DNA from: an uncultured Bacteroidales bacterium | Lineage (GTDB): Bacteria; Bacteroidota; Bacteroidia; Bacteroidales; P3 | NCBI GenBank assembly: GCA_947168515.1 | Contig: CAMVMF010000024.1 | Location: forward strand, 1 to 44,674 | Length of the DNA stretch: 44,674 nt | Reading direction: 5' to 3' | Part shown: in pieces, positions 1 to 8,603 of the stretch | Layout: every line of letters begins with the position of its first letter | How positions within the stretch are numbered: position 1 is the stretch's first letter | The notes under the pieces: generated by a model | The model's input: the letters and a program-made list of their open reading frames with translations, nothing else | The model's database searches: none | What the model was told of the DNA's origin: nothing | Program-made: the position numbers and the translations under genes

Positions 1-2
1 CC

Positions 3-74
3 GTGTCTCCGACACTGTGGATGCAGTGTCGCCTGTCTTCGACAGGCAGGCTGAGTGTCGTGGTGTCCGACACC
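3..74. repeat. Three consecutive short perfect hairpins
   Basis: Three small palindromes follow one another: GTGTC-TCC-GACAC (3-15), GCCTGTC-TTC-GACAGGC (31-47) and GGTGT-CCG-ACACC (62-74). All are built on a GTGTC/GACAC or CTGTC/GACAG core with a three-base loop. They lie downstream of whatever gene ends left of the window and just before a terminator. They resemble REP-type intergenic palindromes, but a role is not shown by the sequence. Confidence 0.5.
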
Positions 75-107
75 GCACTGCGCCTGCGGCTTGTGCGGTG
101 TTTTTTT
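71..107 (+). terminator. Rho-independent terminator of a gene left of the window
   Basis: An 8-bp stem CACCGCAC (71-78) / GTGCGGTG (93-100) is followed at once by seven T (101-107). The T tract is only on the plus strand, so it ends a plus-strand transcript that starts outside the window. Confidence 0.8.
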
Positions 108-129
108 GGGGGAGTTGTCTTCACTGAAT

Positions 130-165
130 AAAAAACGCTTCCCTGCAATTGGGAAGCGTTTTTTT
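130..165. terminator. Bidirectional terminator, 3' end of the M16 protease gene
   Basis: A 13-bp perfect stem (131-143 with 151-163; core ACGCTTCCC / GGGAAGCGT, loop TGCAATT) has A-runs on its left and T-runs on its right, so it can stop transcription from both sides. On the minus strand it lies about 30 nt beyond the stop codon of the M16 gene. Confidence 0.85.
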
Positions 166-190
166 ATAGGTGTTTGTTTATGGACGTGCG

Positions 191-3019
191 TTATTCGGCA
201 GCGGCCTCGGGCTTGAGGGTGACGACAACGTAGTTGTTCAGGTTGAGGAACTTCTTAGCCAGTTTCTTGATGTCTTTGGCCTTGACAGACTTGACGAGCT
301 GGTCGTACTTGTCGATGTCGTCGCGGTTCTCGTCATACATGTAGCTGCCCATGATCTGACCCATCCAGAAACCGTTGTTCTGGCGCTGGGTGCCACGGTT
401 GATGATCATCTGCTCCTGGACTTTGCCGAGGGTGACGGCATCGGGACCATTCTGGATGTAGCCCTTGATGATGTCGATAGCGGCTTTTTCGATTTCCTTG
501 CTCTTCTCGGGATTGCAGTTGATGTAGAACATCCAGCTTACTTCGCCTTCGGGGAGAATCTCATAGCTGATGTTGACGCTGGGGCTGTAGGTGCCACCCA
601 TCTTCTCGCGGATGATTTCAAGGGCGGTCATTTCCATGCAGTCGCTCAACTGGTTGATGATCATTTTGTTCTTCTTGGTGGGTTTGAATCCGGCGGTCTC
701 ACCATAGACCATCATGATGCCTTGGTTGTCGGTACCTTTGACCACTTCGCCGTGCTGGATGCCTTTGGCGAAAGCGGGTTCGCGGTCCATCCAAGTTTCT
801 TTGGCCTGCTTGCCGTTGGTGGGCAGGTTGTTGAGGTACTTGGCAATCATGTTGATGTCGTTGGCACTGACGTTACCGACGAAGAAGAAAGTTTGGTTGC
901 TGGCGTCGCAGAAACGCTCGCGGAAGATCTGGTACACGCGGTCGAGGCTCAGGCTGTTGAGTTGTTCCTCGGTGGGAATCATGACGGTGCGTTTGTCGTT
1001 AGGATAGGCTACGTCGTGGTATTTCTTGAGGAAGGCCACTTGGGGGTTGTTGGCCAAGAACTTAATCTGGTTGCGGAGGTTGTCGATGTCGCGGTTGAAG
1101 GCGTTCTGGTCCTTGCGGGGAGCCTCATAGTAGAGGTTGAGGAGTTGGAGCATCACTTCGAGGTCTTTGGGCGAGCAGCTGCCGCTGAAGCCCTGGGTGT
1201 TGTTGCTGATGTTGGGGCTGATGCTTACGGTCATGCCTTTGAGTTTCTTCTGCAGTTCGTTGCTGCTGAAGTTGCCGATGCCGGCGGCATCGATGAGGCT
1301 GGCAGCACTCTGTGCGGCGTAAGCATCCTTGTCCTCATAGAGGGAGGTGCCGCCCCAAGCATAGGAGCTCATCTGGATTTCGTCGTCTTTGAATTCGGTC
1401 TGTTTGACAATGAATTTGATGCCGTTGGGGCAGGTGTACTCGTTGTAGCCGAGGGCGTTGTTGACCTTGGAGACTTTGGGGGTTACCACGCTGAGTTTCT
1501 TGTCCCAGAGGGGTTCCTCTTTATAATTGTCGACCCAAGCGTCGTATTTGGCACTCTTGCAGCGGTTGTAGATCTTCAAGATTTCGGCCTCGGTGGGAAC
1601 TTTCACGCCGGGCTGTTCGGGAGCGGTGAGGTAGTATACGAAGTTGTTCTCGGTAACCCAGGTCTTGATGAGGTCGTTGCACTCCTGCAGGGTGATCTCG
1701 GGGATGAACTCTTTGGCGTAGCTGAACTCGCGCATAGCGCCGGGGATTACTTCGCCTTCGAGGAAGTGGTTGGTGTATTCGGTGGCAAGGCTGTTGCTCT
1801 GGGTCTTGTTGGCCTCACGAGCCACTTTGCGGTAGTGGTCGAGCACTTCTTCTTTCACTCGGTCGAGTTCGGTCTGGGTGAAACCGTGCTGGAGAGCGCG
1901 GAAGATCTCGGTGAGGATGACCTCGGTGGTGGCTTCAATCTTGTTCTCCTTGGGGACGCCGCTGCCGATGAAGGCATCGCACTCACGGCCGAGGAAACCG
2001 CCGTAGCCGGCACCGGCCTGCAGGAAGGGAGCGTCGGCCTTTTCGGCCAGCTCGTTGAAGCGTTCGTCGAGCATGCTGCTCACGAGGCTGCGGACAATCA
2101 TGGCGCGGTAGTCGCCCACGGTGCCCTGAGGAGCTTTCTTATGTTTCCAGAAAAGCATCAGGCTGTTGCCGGTAGCTTCCTTATCGGTGGCGATGGCCAC
2201 GAGGGGTTCCTGGTTGTCGGGGATGTTGTAGGTGGGACGCTGTTTGGGATTGGCGGAAGCGGGACGCTGGCCGAAGAGGGCCTTCACGCGGCCTTCCATC
2301 TCATCGACATCGAGGTCGCCAACGATGATGATGGCCTGCATGTCGGGACGGTACCAGTCTTTGTAGAAGCGGACGATGTCGTCGCGTTTGAAGCCCATGA
2401 TGACGCTTTCGAGACCAATGGGCAGACGCTCGGCATAGCGAGAACCTTTGAGCATGGTGGGCCAAGTCTTGTCGCGCAGACGGTCGGCGGCACCCAGGCC
2501 ACCGCGCCACTCTTCGTGGATAACGCCGCGTTCAGCCTCGATTTCTTCGGGCTGGAACAGCAGGCCGCCGCACCAACCGTAGAGGATGTCGAGACCCATC
2601 TTCACCATGGCGGGGTTGTCGGCAGGCATGGTCACATAGTAGACGGTTTCGTCGAAGCTGGTGTATGCATTGATGCCGCGACCGAACTCAATACCGTTCT
2701 TCTGGAGGGTGTCAATCATGGTGTTGCCGGGGAAACCCTCGATGCCGTTGAAGGCCATGTGCTCGCAAAAGTGGGCCAGACCGCGCTGAGCTTCGTCCTC
2801 AAGGATGGAGCCGGCGTTGGTCACCATGCGGAACTGGATGCGGTTTTCGGGCATCTTGTTGGCGCGGATGTAGTAGGTCAAGCCGTTGTCGAGCTTGCCG
2901 ATGCGCACTTTTTTGTCGACGGGCACCTTAGCGGTGAGGTCGGTTTTCTTGTCGTTCTGGGCGAACGTCATGCCGCCAACGACTGCCAGCAGCATGAAGA
3001 AAGTTAGAAATCTTTTCAT
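191..3019 (-). CDS. Secreted M16 family zinc metallopeptidase (PqqL/pitrilysin-like)
   Basis: A periplasmic or surface zinc protease of 942 residues. Residues 1-20 form a signal peptide ending in a TFA/Q type I cleavage site. The inverted zinc motif HFCEH is at 83-87, and E163, 76 residues after H87, is the third zinc ligand expected for M16, so the N-terminal half looks catalytically complete. The length fits the full double-module M16 form, with the second, inactive-type half at about 500-930. It is followed by a strong terminator and preceded by the HTH gene ending at 3077, so it is probably transcribed alone or from read-through of the HTH/DUF2975 pair. The substrate cannot be read from the sequence. 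A 945-residue open frame on the opposite strand is a codon-bias shadow. Confidence 0.93.
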   Translation of the reverse strand: MKRFLTFFMLLAVVGGMTFAQNDKKTDLTAKVPVDKKVRIGKLDNGLTYYIRANKMPENRIQFRMVTNAGSILEDEAQRGLAHFCEHMAFNGIEGFPGNTMIDTLQKNGIEFGRGINAYTSFDETVYYVTMPADNPAMVKMGLDILYGWCGGLLFQPEEIEAERGVIHEEWRGGLGAADRLRDKTWPTMLKGSRYAERLPIGLESVIMGFKRDDIVRFYKDWYRPDMQAIIIVGDLDVDEMEGRVKALFGQRPASANPKQRPTYNIPDNQEPLVAIATDKEATGNSLMLFWKHKKAPQGTVGDYRAMIVRSLVSSMLDERFNELAEKADAPFLQAGAGYGGFLGRECDAFIGSGVPKENKIEATTEVILTEIFRALQHGFTQTELDRVKEEVLDHYRKVAREANKTQSNSLATEYTNHFLEGEVIPGAMREFSYAKEFIPEITLQECNDLIKTWVTENNFVYYLTAPEQPGVKVPTEAEILKIYNRCKSAKYDAWVDNYKEEPLWDKKLSVVTPKVSKVNNALGYNEYTCPNGIKFIVKQTEFKDDEIQMSSYAWGGTSLYEDKDAYAAQSAASLIDAAGIGNFSSNELQKKLKGMTVSISPNISNNTQGFSGSCSPKDLEVMLQLLNLYYEAPRKDQNAFNRDIDNLRNQIKFLANNPQVAFLKKYHDVAYPNDKRTVMIPTEEQLNSLSLDRVYQIFRERFCDASNQTFFFVGNVSANDINMIAKYLNNLPTNGKQAKETWMDREPAFAKGIQHGEVVKGTDNQGIMMVYGETAGFKPTKKNKMIINQLSDCMEMTALEIIREKMGGTYSPSVNISYEILPEGEVSWMFYINCNPEKSKEIEKAAIDIIKGYIQNGPDAVTLGKVQEQMIINRGTQRQNNGFWMGQIMGSYMYDENRDDIDKYDQLVKSVKAKDIKKLAKKFLNLNNYVVVTLKPEAAAE

Positions 3020-3076
3020 TTGTTGTTGATTTTAAATTGTTTATTTTGTTTGATATCTTAGTGCGGATTAGAAGAT

Positions 3077-3292
3077 TCAATTCCCTTGAGGGTCGGGGCG
3101 GTATTCCAGTATGTCGCCCGGCTGGCAATCGAGCTCTTTGCAGATGCGTTCCAGGGTGCTGAAGCGGACGGCACGGGCCTTGCCGGTCTTGAGGATGGAA
3201 AGGTTGGCGGGCGTGAGGTCTACCCGCTCAGCCAAGTCTGTCAGCGACACTTTCCGCTTGGCCATCATCACATCAAGGTTTACGACTATCAT
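3077..3292 (-). CDS. Small XRE/Cro-type HTH regulator (YozG-like)
   Basis: A 71-residue helix-turn-helix protein that begins MIVVNLDVMM and is essentially one DNA-binding domain (about residues 10-65; the recognition region holds LTPANLSILKTGKARAV). A longer open frame runs further upstream, but that part lies inside the DUF2975 gene and is low-complexity, so I take the ATG at 3292. It begins 13 nt after the stop of the DUF2975 membrane protein; no Shine-Dalgarno is visible. DUF2975 plus this tiny regulator is a recurrent pair in Bacteroidota and Firmicutes, which supports both calls. Its likely target is its own operon; that is inference. Confidence 0.85.
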   Translation of the reverse strand: MIVVNLDVMMAKRKVSLTDLAERVDLTPANLSILKTGKARAVRFSTLERICKELDCQPGDILEYRPDPQGN

Positions 3293-3305
3293 GGGCTTCA
3301 GTAAG

Positions 3306-3980
3306 TTAAATGGTGAGTTCCTGTTCTTCCTGCATCTCGCGGCCGATTTTGAAGATGTAGGAGAGGAAGATGATGGTAAGTCCGAAGAAAATGTTGGAGA
3401 AATGGATGGTGAAGGCCGCATTGGGGGCCCAGAGGGTGCCTTCCAGCAGGTCTGCAGCCATCTGGCGTTCCAAGAAAGCACGCGTGTCAGAGGCCAGCGA
3501 GACGGCTATCACCAGAATGCCGATCACCACTAGCAGCGACACCTGCTTGATGGGGAACACCTGGCCGTGTTTGGAACTTATGTAGAACGACACCAAGGTG
3601 ATGCATGCCAGCACGATGATGGCCAGCAACGCAATCGGGGCAATCCATTGCAGGATAAGAATCCAGGTAACGCGGGGGTCGTTGGCGTAGTCGCCTTCGG
3701 AAGAGGAGAACTCCACGGTGTATTCCGACACATGAGCGCGGGCGGAGAGATTCGGTGTGGTACCCTCCACGGGGTTGGAGATCGAGTAGAGCGGCTCGTT
3801 GGCCACGAGGTCAGTGATGAAGAAGCTGTGTTCGTCCACTTCGGCCTGTGGCAGCTGTGCGGCCTGACTGTCATCGGCAGAGGAAATCACATTGGAGAAA
3901 AACAGGCCCAGGCATATCAGGAGAATGCCCCCATACAGGCCATAAAGGATGCGTACTTGTTTTATCTTGTTGGACTTCAT
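3306..3980 (-). CDS. DUF2975-type four-helix membrane protein
   Basis: A 224-residue inner-membrane protein. Hydrophobic segments are seen near residues 9-30, 108-132, 145-165 and 185-210, with a longer extracytoplasmic stretch of about 75 residues between the first and second. The layout and the HTH partner directly downstream fit the DUF2975 family, whose molecular role is unknown. A near-perfect Bacteroidota promoter sits about 50-80 nt upstream, and the downstream HTH gene is presumably expressed from it. The ATG at 3980 gives a basic N-terminus before the first helix. Confidence 0.8.
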   Translation of the reverse strand: MKSNKIKQVRILYGLYGGILLICLGLFFSNVISSADDSQAAQLPQAEVDEHSFFITDLVANEPLYSISNPVEGTTPNLSARAHVSEYTVEFSSSEGDYANDPRVTWILILQWIAPIALLAIIVLACITLVSFYISSKHGQVFPIKQVSLLVVIGILVIAVSLASDTRAFLERQMAADLLEGTLWAPNAAFTIHFSNIFFGLTIIFLSYIFKIGREMQEEQELTI

Positions 3981-4324
3981 ACAGATGTGTGCTGTTTGAG
4001 CTTTTATTTCTTTGTTTTTTCCGATTGCAAAGATACGACATTTTTTTTATTTGGCAAAAAAAAATTATTGAAAAACGATAATTTTTTGTTTCTTTGATGC
4101 CCTATAGTGTATGGTCACGGTGGCATCCTAAACTAGCATCCCCTGTCACCTTAAGAACTCATTTTATTAAAGAGCCATGTGTTGTATTCTTCTTGATTGT
4201 TTTTATGTTTTTAATAACAATTAGTTGAATACAAAATAGCGGTTGTTGATCATTGATGCGATGGGCTATCAAGTGAACATTCGATAGAGGAGTTCAGGGC
4301 GACATCAGTATGTCGGTGTTCTTG
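3981..4324. other. Intergenic region between dacA and the DUF2975 gene
   Basis: This 344-nt gap holds the DUF2975 promoter (4028-4058) in AT-rich sequence. The remainder (about 4100-4320) shows no gene, no clear terminator for dacA and no repeat that I can recognise. Confidence 0.5.
4028..4058 (-). promoter_or_regulatory. Bacteroidota sigma-ABfr type promoter for the DUF2975/HTH pair
   Basis: On the minus strand TTTG (4055-4058) and TATCTTTG (4028-4035) are separated by exactly 19 nt, an ideal match to the -33 / -7 consensus TTTG-N19-TAnnTTTG. Transcription would start near 4020, about 40 nt before the DUF2975 start codon. Confidence 0.8.
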
Positions 4325-5140
4325 CTACTCGCCGGTGCCGCAGTATTTTTCGAGGGCGTGGCGGAGGTCGACGGGGGAGACGTTGTGGTGGATCTGTCCG
4401 TCAAGGACATAAGAGATGGCACCGGTTTCCTCGGAGACGATGACGCTCATGACATCGAGTTGCTCGGAAACTCCTATGGCGCTGCGGTGGCGTAGTCCCA
4501 GGTTGGGGTCGATGTCCATGCGGGAGGTGACGGGCAGGATGCAGCGTGCCGCCAGAATGCGGTTGCCATGGACGATAACGGCACCGTCGTGCAGTGGGGA
4601 GTTTTTGAAGAAGAGCGCTTCGAGGAGCGGGGCCGAGGTGTCGGCATTGATGCGCTCGCCGGTTTCGATGAGTTCCTCCACGTCGTTGGACCGTTTGAAG
4701 ATGATGAGCGCGCCAGTCTTGCTCTGCGACATGTGCATGCAGGCCTGGACATAGGGGTCGAAATTAGGGCCGGACTTCTTGCTGGCATCGTTGCGCCAGA
4801 AGCGGAACCGCTTGATGAAAGAGTCGCCTGCCAGGCTTGTCTTGGTGCCTACGAAGAGCAGGAACTTGCGAATCTCGGGTTGGAAGACGATGACCAACGA
4901 GATGAGGCCAATGCTCATGATGCCGCCAAAGATTTGGCTGCAGAGGCGCATGTTGAGCAAGGCGAAGATGCGCCAGGCGATGTAGATGACAATGATGGCC
5001 CAGAAAATGCGCATGATGTTGGTACCGCGAACCAGGCTGTAGAGCCAATAGATGAGGGCGGCGACCATGACGATGTCGAGGATGTCGACGAGACGGATTT
5101 CGGGGAAGGGGATGGTTAGTAGGGGTAAGAATGTTTTCAT
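4325..5140 (-). CDS. dacA: Diadenylate cyclase (CdaA/DacA)
   Basis: Makes the second messenger c-di-AMP from two ATP. The 271-residue protein has three N-terminal membrane helices (about 17-36, 43-61 and 68-86) and a cytoplasmic DAC domain (about 100-250). The two signature motifs are present: DGA at 185-187 and RHR at 217-219 within GLRHRSAIG. It starts 29 nt after the stop of folP and is clearly in the same operon; folP-dacA is a standard Bacteroidota arrangement. The gene is full length, with nothing odd. No terminator is evident after it. Confidence 0.95.
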   Translation of the reverse strand: MKTFLPLLTIPFPEIRLVDILDIVMVAALIYWLYSLVRGTNIMRIFWAIIVIYIAWRIFALLNMRLCSQIFGGIMSIGLISLVIVFQPEIRKFLLFVGTKTSLAGDSFIKRFRFWRNDASKKSGPNFDPYVQACMHMSQSKTGALIIFKRSNDVEELIETGERINADTSAPLLEALFFKNSPLHDGAVIVHGNRILAARCILPVTSRMDIDPNLGLRHRSAIGVSEQLDVMSVIVSEETGAISYVLDGQIHHNVSPVDLRHALEKYCGTGE

Positions 5141-5169
5141 TATTTTGATTTATCCATTGTGGGTTGTTA

Positions 5170-6048
5170 CTACTGATAGAGCAGGTCGATGGCGACCTTG
5201 GCGAGGTGGGGAGAGTGGACGCGTAAAAGGCGGGTGCCGGCGCGGAGGGCGAGGGTGTTGAGTGTGAGGGTGCCCAATTCGGAGTCGGGGAGGGGGGCGT
5301 AGGAGGTGTCTAGGTCATTTTTCAGCCGTTTGGTAATCATGGATTTGTTGGAGAGCGCGGTGAGCATAGGGTTGTCGGGGAAGTGGTTGACAAGTTCGCC
5401 GAGGCGGAGAAGGAGTTCGTAGTTCTGGTCGACGGTCTTGGCAAAACCGAAGCCGGGGTCGAGCCATATATCGTTGACCCCCAACCGGTAGAGTTCGTCA
5501 ATCTTTGGGGAGAAATAGGCGAGGAGGTCTTCGATGATGTCGTCGTATTGGGTGTTATGTGCCTGCTGCATGACCGAGGGCAGGCCGCGGGTGTGCATCA
5601 GGATGTACGGCACGTTCAGGTCGGCCACGGTGGCGAACATCTCCGGGTCGAACTGGCCGCCGGAGATGTCGTTGATGATGTCGGCGCCGGCCTCAACGGC
5701 TTTAGCGGCAGGCAGGCTGTAGCAAGTGTCGACGGAGAGGATTGTATGGTCGGGGAGTTCCTTCCGCAGCAGGCGCACCAGGGGGGCTAGTCTGTCGGCT
5801 TCCTCCTGTGGGCGAAGCAGTTGAGCCCCAGGGCGGGAGGAGACCACGCCGAGGTCGATGATGTCGGCCCCGTCGGCCAACAGCTGTCGGGCATGGGAAA
5901 GGACGGCCTCGGGGGATGTGTAGCGTCCACCGTCGTAGAAAGAGTCGGGGGTGGCGTTGAGGATGCCCATGACGACAGGCCGGTGGAAGGTGGTTTGACG
6001 GCCGTGCAGGAAGGCATTGAAAGGAGAAAAATGCAGCCAGCTGTCCAT
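5170..6048 (-). CDS. folP: Dihydropteroate synthase
   Basis: Condenses 6-hydroxymethyl-dihydropterin diphosphate with p-aminobenzoate in folate synthesis, in the cytosol. The 292-residue TIM-barrel protein carries the first signature MGILNATPDSF at about 27-37, the second around IIDLGVVSSRPGA near residue 62-74, and the DINDISGG-type segment near 120. First gene of the folP-dacA operon. The ATG at 6048 gives a short N-terminal extension usual in Bacteroidota. The gene is divergent from the DUF1599 gene; the 122-nt spacer between them is AT-rich. Confidence 0.95.
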   Translation of the reverse strand: MDSWLHFSPFNAFLHGRQTTFHRPVVMGILNATPDSFYDGGRYTSPEAVLSHARQLLADGADIIDLGVVSSRPGAQLLRPQEEADRLAPLVRLLRKELPDHTILSVDTCYSLPAAKAVEAGADIINDISGGQFDPEMFATVADLNVPYILMHTRGLPSVMQQAHNTQYDDIIEDLLAYFSPKIDELYRLGVNDIWLDPGFGFAKTVDQNYELLLRLGELVNHFPDNPMLTALSNKSMITKRLKNDLDTSYAPLPDSELGTLTLNTLALRAGTRLLRVHSPHLAKVAIDLLYQ

Positions 6049-6065
6049 AGTTCAAAAAAAAATTG

Positions 6066-6081
6066 TATCTTTGTATCTTTG
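6066..6081 (+). promoter_or_regulatory. Tandem -7 elements upstream of the DUF1599 gene
   Basis: TATCTTTG occurs twice head to tail (6066-6073 and 6074-6081), each matching the Bacteroidota -7 consensus. No good TTTG is found 19-20 nt upstream, so strength and exact start point are uncertain. It would drive the plus-strand run beginning at 6171. Confidence 0.5.
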
Positions 6082-6170
6082 ACAATAGAAACGTTTTTTT
6101 GTTTTTTTAATTGTGTGACAGCAAATAAAAAAATACTTTTTTCGTTATAAGTGATTGTAATTAGTAAATT

Positions 6171-6710
6171 ATGCCTGATACGAACCTAGAATTTAAAAAC
6201 GAGATAGCCCGTTGCCGCGATATTTTCGAGAAGAAGACACGCGACTATGGCACTTCGTGGCGAGTGCTGCGTCTGCCGTCGCTCACCGATCAGATATTCA
6301 TCAAGGCCAGCCGTATACGCAGCATACAGGAGAGTGGCGAAAACCGTGTGGGTGACGGTGTGGAGCCCGAGTTTGTGGCGATGGTCAATTATGCCGTAAT
6401 GGCATTGATACAGCAAGAACTGGGTCCTGAGGGCGAACAGGAGCTGCCACTGTCCAAGGCCATGGAACTCTATGACAAACACATCAGCCGGGCCACTCGG
6501 CTGATGCTGGATAAGAACCATGACTATGACGAGGCCTGGCGCATGATGCGGGTGAGTTCGATGGTGGATTTGATCCTGATGAAGATTCGCAGGATCAAAC
6601 AGATAGAAGACCATCAGGGCAAGACCCTTATCTCCGAAGGGGTAGAAGGCAGCTATATGGACATCATCAACTATTCGCTCTTCTGTTTGATACGGCTAAA
6701 AGAGAACTGA
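6171..6710 (+). CDS. DUF1599 protein with an internal duplication
   Basis: A soluble 179-residue protein of unknown function. It consists of two related halves: K-TRDYGTSWRVLR with DQIFIKASRIRSIQE in residues about 21-55, and K-NHDYDEAWRMMR with DLILMKIRRIKQIED in residues about 110-145. This duplication is characteristic of DUF1599. In Bacteroidales it usually precedes a DoxX-type membrane protein, as here. The ATG at 6171 fits the start of the conserved region. No catalytic motif is evident. Confidence 0.88.
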   Translation: MPDTNLEFKNEIARCRDIFEKKTRDYGTSWRVLRLPSLTDQIFIKASRIRSIQESGENRVGDGVEPEFVAMVNYAVMALIQQELGPEGEQELPLSKAMELYDKHISRATRLMLDKNHDYDEAWRMMRVSSMVDLILMKIRRIKQIEDHQGKTLISEGVEGSYMDIINYSLFCLIRLKEN

Positions 6711-6802
6711 ATTTTTTATGGATCTCAGGGTGGGCGATGACCACCGACGGTTTCAGAGGTCGGAAAAAAGTAAAAAGACTTGTCGAACTTTAATAATACG
6801 TT

Positions 6803-7948
6803 ATGCAGATAAAAGATACTAAACTAAACTGGTCGCTAAATGTGATAGCCCGCGTTTTTGTGGGACTTGTGTTCATCTTCTCCAGTTTTGTCAAAGGCGT
6901 TGACCCTCTGGGAACAGCCTTCAAGATCAACGACTATCTTACAGCCTGGCAGTTTGGTGGTATAAGTCTGGAGTGGCTGCAGCCCGCAGCACCTTTCCTT
7001 TCGATGCTCCTCATCACGTTGGAATTTTTGGTGGGTGTGATGTTGCTGACGGGGTCGTTCCGCCGCGGCACAGCCTGGCTGCTGGCGTTGATGATGCTCT
7101 TCTTTACTGCCACCACGTTGTACGACGCCATCACCAACAAGGTGAGCGACTGTGGCTGTTTCGGCGATGCCATTAAGCTGACCAACTGGCAGACCTTCTG
7201 GAAGAATGTCGTTCTGGACATTCCCACCGTATGGATTTTCCTTACCCGTAGTCTGCGTCTCAAAAAACGCACCGAGCGCGACACGCTGACGGCCCTTTTT
7301 GCCATCGTGCTGATGGTTATCTTTGGTCTGTTCAACATCAACAACGAGCCGTGCATCGACTTCAGGGCCTGGAAAGTGGGCAACCAGATGGTGGACATGG
7401 ATGAGAGCCTGCAGGTGAAAAGCTATCTGACCTATCGCAACAAGACAACCGGAGAGACGCAGGAGTTTCTCTCGGAGGAGCTGATGCAAAAGATGGAAGA
7501 CCCCACCTGGGAAGAGACGTGGGAATGGGAGAGCAGCCGTGTGGAAGACCCGCACCAAATACAGGCTGACGGGTTTGCCATGATGGACTTGGAGATGAAT
7601 GACCACGCCCAGGAGTTTATCGCTTCCGAGGATTACCTGATGATGGTCACCCTTTATGATGTCGATAAGGTTGACGATAGGGGCGTTGCATCTCTTCAGC
7701 GGATGCACGAGTACTGCGATGAGAACAATATACAGATGGTTATTCTCACCAGTGCCCTGCCCGAAGATATCCAGCAATTCCTGCACAAAGTACAGCTCGA
7801 CGACCTGGAGTACTATTTTGCCGACGGCACGGCCATCAAAACTGTCATGCGCTCCAACCCGGGTTTCACCCTCATGCGGGGTGGCAAGGTGCTAGGTAAA
7901 TGGCACTATCGCAAAACGCGTGGTGTGGCCGACATAGAGTTAAACTAG
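6803..7948 (+). CDS. DoxX/MauE-like membrane protein with C-terminal thioredoxin-like region (BT_3928 family)
   Basis: A 381-residue protein. Residues 10-165 form four membrane helices of the DoxX/MauE type, with the paired cysteines C117-G-C119 in VSDCGCFGD, the place where MauE relatives carry a redox-active pair. The C-terminal part (about 270-381) has the look of a thioredoxin-like fold, but the site where CxxC is expected reads TLYDVDKV, so it has no active-site cysteines. The partner of the membrane cysteines is unknown. It follows the DUF1599 gene, as usual in Bacteroidales; the commonly adjacent triosephosphate isomerase gene is not here. Compare the second MauE-like protein at 31162-32094, which does have CxxC. 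Confidence 0.82.
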   Translation: MQIKDTKLNWSLNVIARVFVGLVFIFSSFVKGVDPLGTAFKINDYLTAWQFGGISLEWLQPAAPFLSMLLITLEFLVGVMLLTGSFRRGTAWLLALMMLFFTATTLYDAITNKVSDCGCFGDAIKLTNWQTFWKNVVLDIPTVWIFLTRSLRLKKRTERDTLTALFAIVLMVIFGLFNINNEPCIDFRAWKVGNQMVDMDESLQVKSYLTYRNKTTGETQEFLSEELMQKMEDPTWEETWEWESSRVEDPHQIQADGFAMMDLEMNDHAQEFIASEDYLMMVTLYDVDKVDDRGVASLQRMHEYCDENNIQMVILTSALPEDIQQFLHKVQLDDLEYYFADGTAIKTVMRSNPGFTLMRGGKVLGKWHYRKTRGVADIELN

Positions 7949-8060
7949 TCTTCCTCTTATACTAAGGAGTGAAACCCTAGAACGAAAGAAGCCCCACTCG
8001 TCTTCAGATGACTTTAATGCTCAAAAAACACGATAGAACAAACTAACTTAAAAAACTGAA

Positions 8061-8594
8061 ATGATACAGAGAAAACAATCTATTTTTTTGTTGTTGGCAG
8101 CCATATCGCTGGTGTTCTGCTTTGCCTTCCCCATGGCTACTTTTACTGCCAAAGCCCCGCTGGGTGTGCCTGTGAGCGGTGCCCTCAACCTCCTGCCCAA
8201 GGACAATCCCGAGCTGATGAACGAAATTCTCAACGGCCAGCCTGTTACCATGGGACAAAAAGGCTTCATCAAGACTTGGCCTCTCATGGTGCTGACTCTT
8301 GTTGGCATAGCCATAGCGCTGGTGAGCATTTTCCTCTATAAGAACCGTCCTACCCAGATGAAGGTTGTTGCCGTGGGTTTTCTGCTCACTGTAGTCGACA
8401 TCTTCCTTATTTTCATCTGGGCGGTAGACAAATATATTAAGGCAGTCACCACCCCCATGGCCTGCACCGACATACACACGCACTATGCCTTAGGGGCTTT
8501 TCTTCCCATAGTTGCCGCTATATTCTTCTTCCTGGCCCAGCGTTCCATCAAGGCTGACGAGGAGAAAGTGCGCGCAGCCGACCGTCTGAGATAG
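8061..8594 (+). CDS. DUF4293 family membrane protein
   Basis: A 177-residue inner-membrane protein with four hydrophobic segments (about 6-27, 75-95, 103-127 and 146-165). The start MIQRKQSIFLLLA is the hallmark of this family, which is largely restricted to Bacteroidota and has no known function. It ends 9 nt before tsaE and is presumably co-transcribed with it. The ATG at 8061 is secured by the conserved N-terminus. Confidence 0.85.
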   Translation: MIQRKQSIFLLLAAISLVFCFAFPMATFTAKAPLGVPVSGALNLLPKDNPELMNEILNGQPVTMGQKGFIKTWPLMVLTLVGIAIALVSIFLYKNRPTQMKVVAVGFLLTVVDIFLIFIWAVDKYIKAVTTPMACTDIHTHYALGAFLPIVAAIFFFLAQRSIKADEEKVRAADRLR

Positions 8595-8603
8595 TCATGT
8601 ACA

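Noticed and set aside
170..3007. Open reading frame of 945 residues on the plus strand
   Set aside because: It is antisense to the M16 protease along its entire length; its composition (hydrophobic, V/G/A/D-rich, no domains) is that of a codon-bias shadow.
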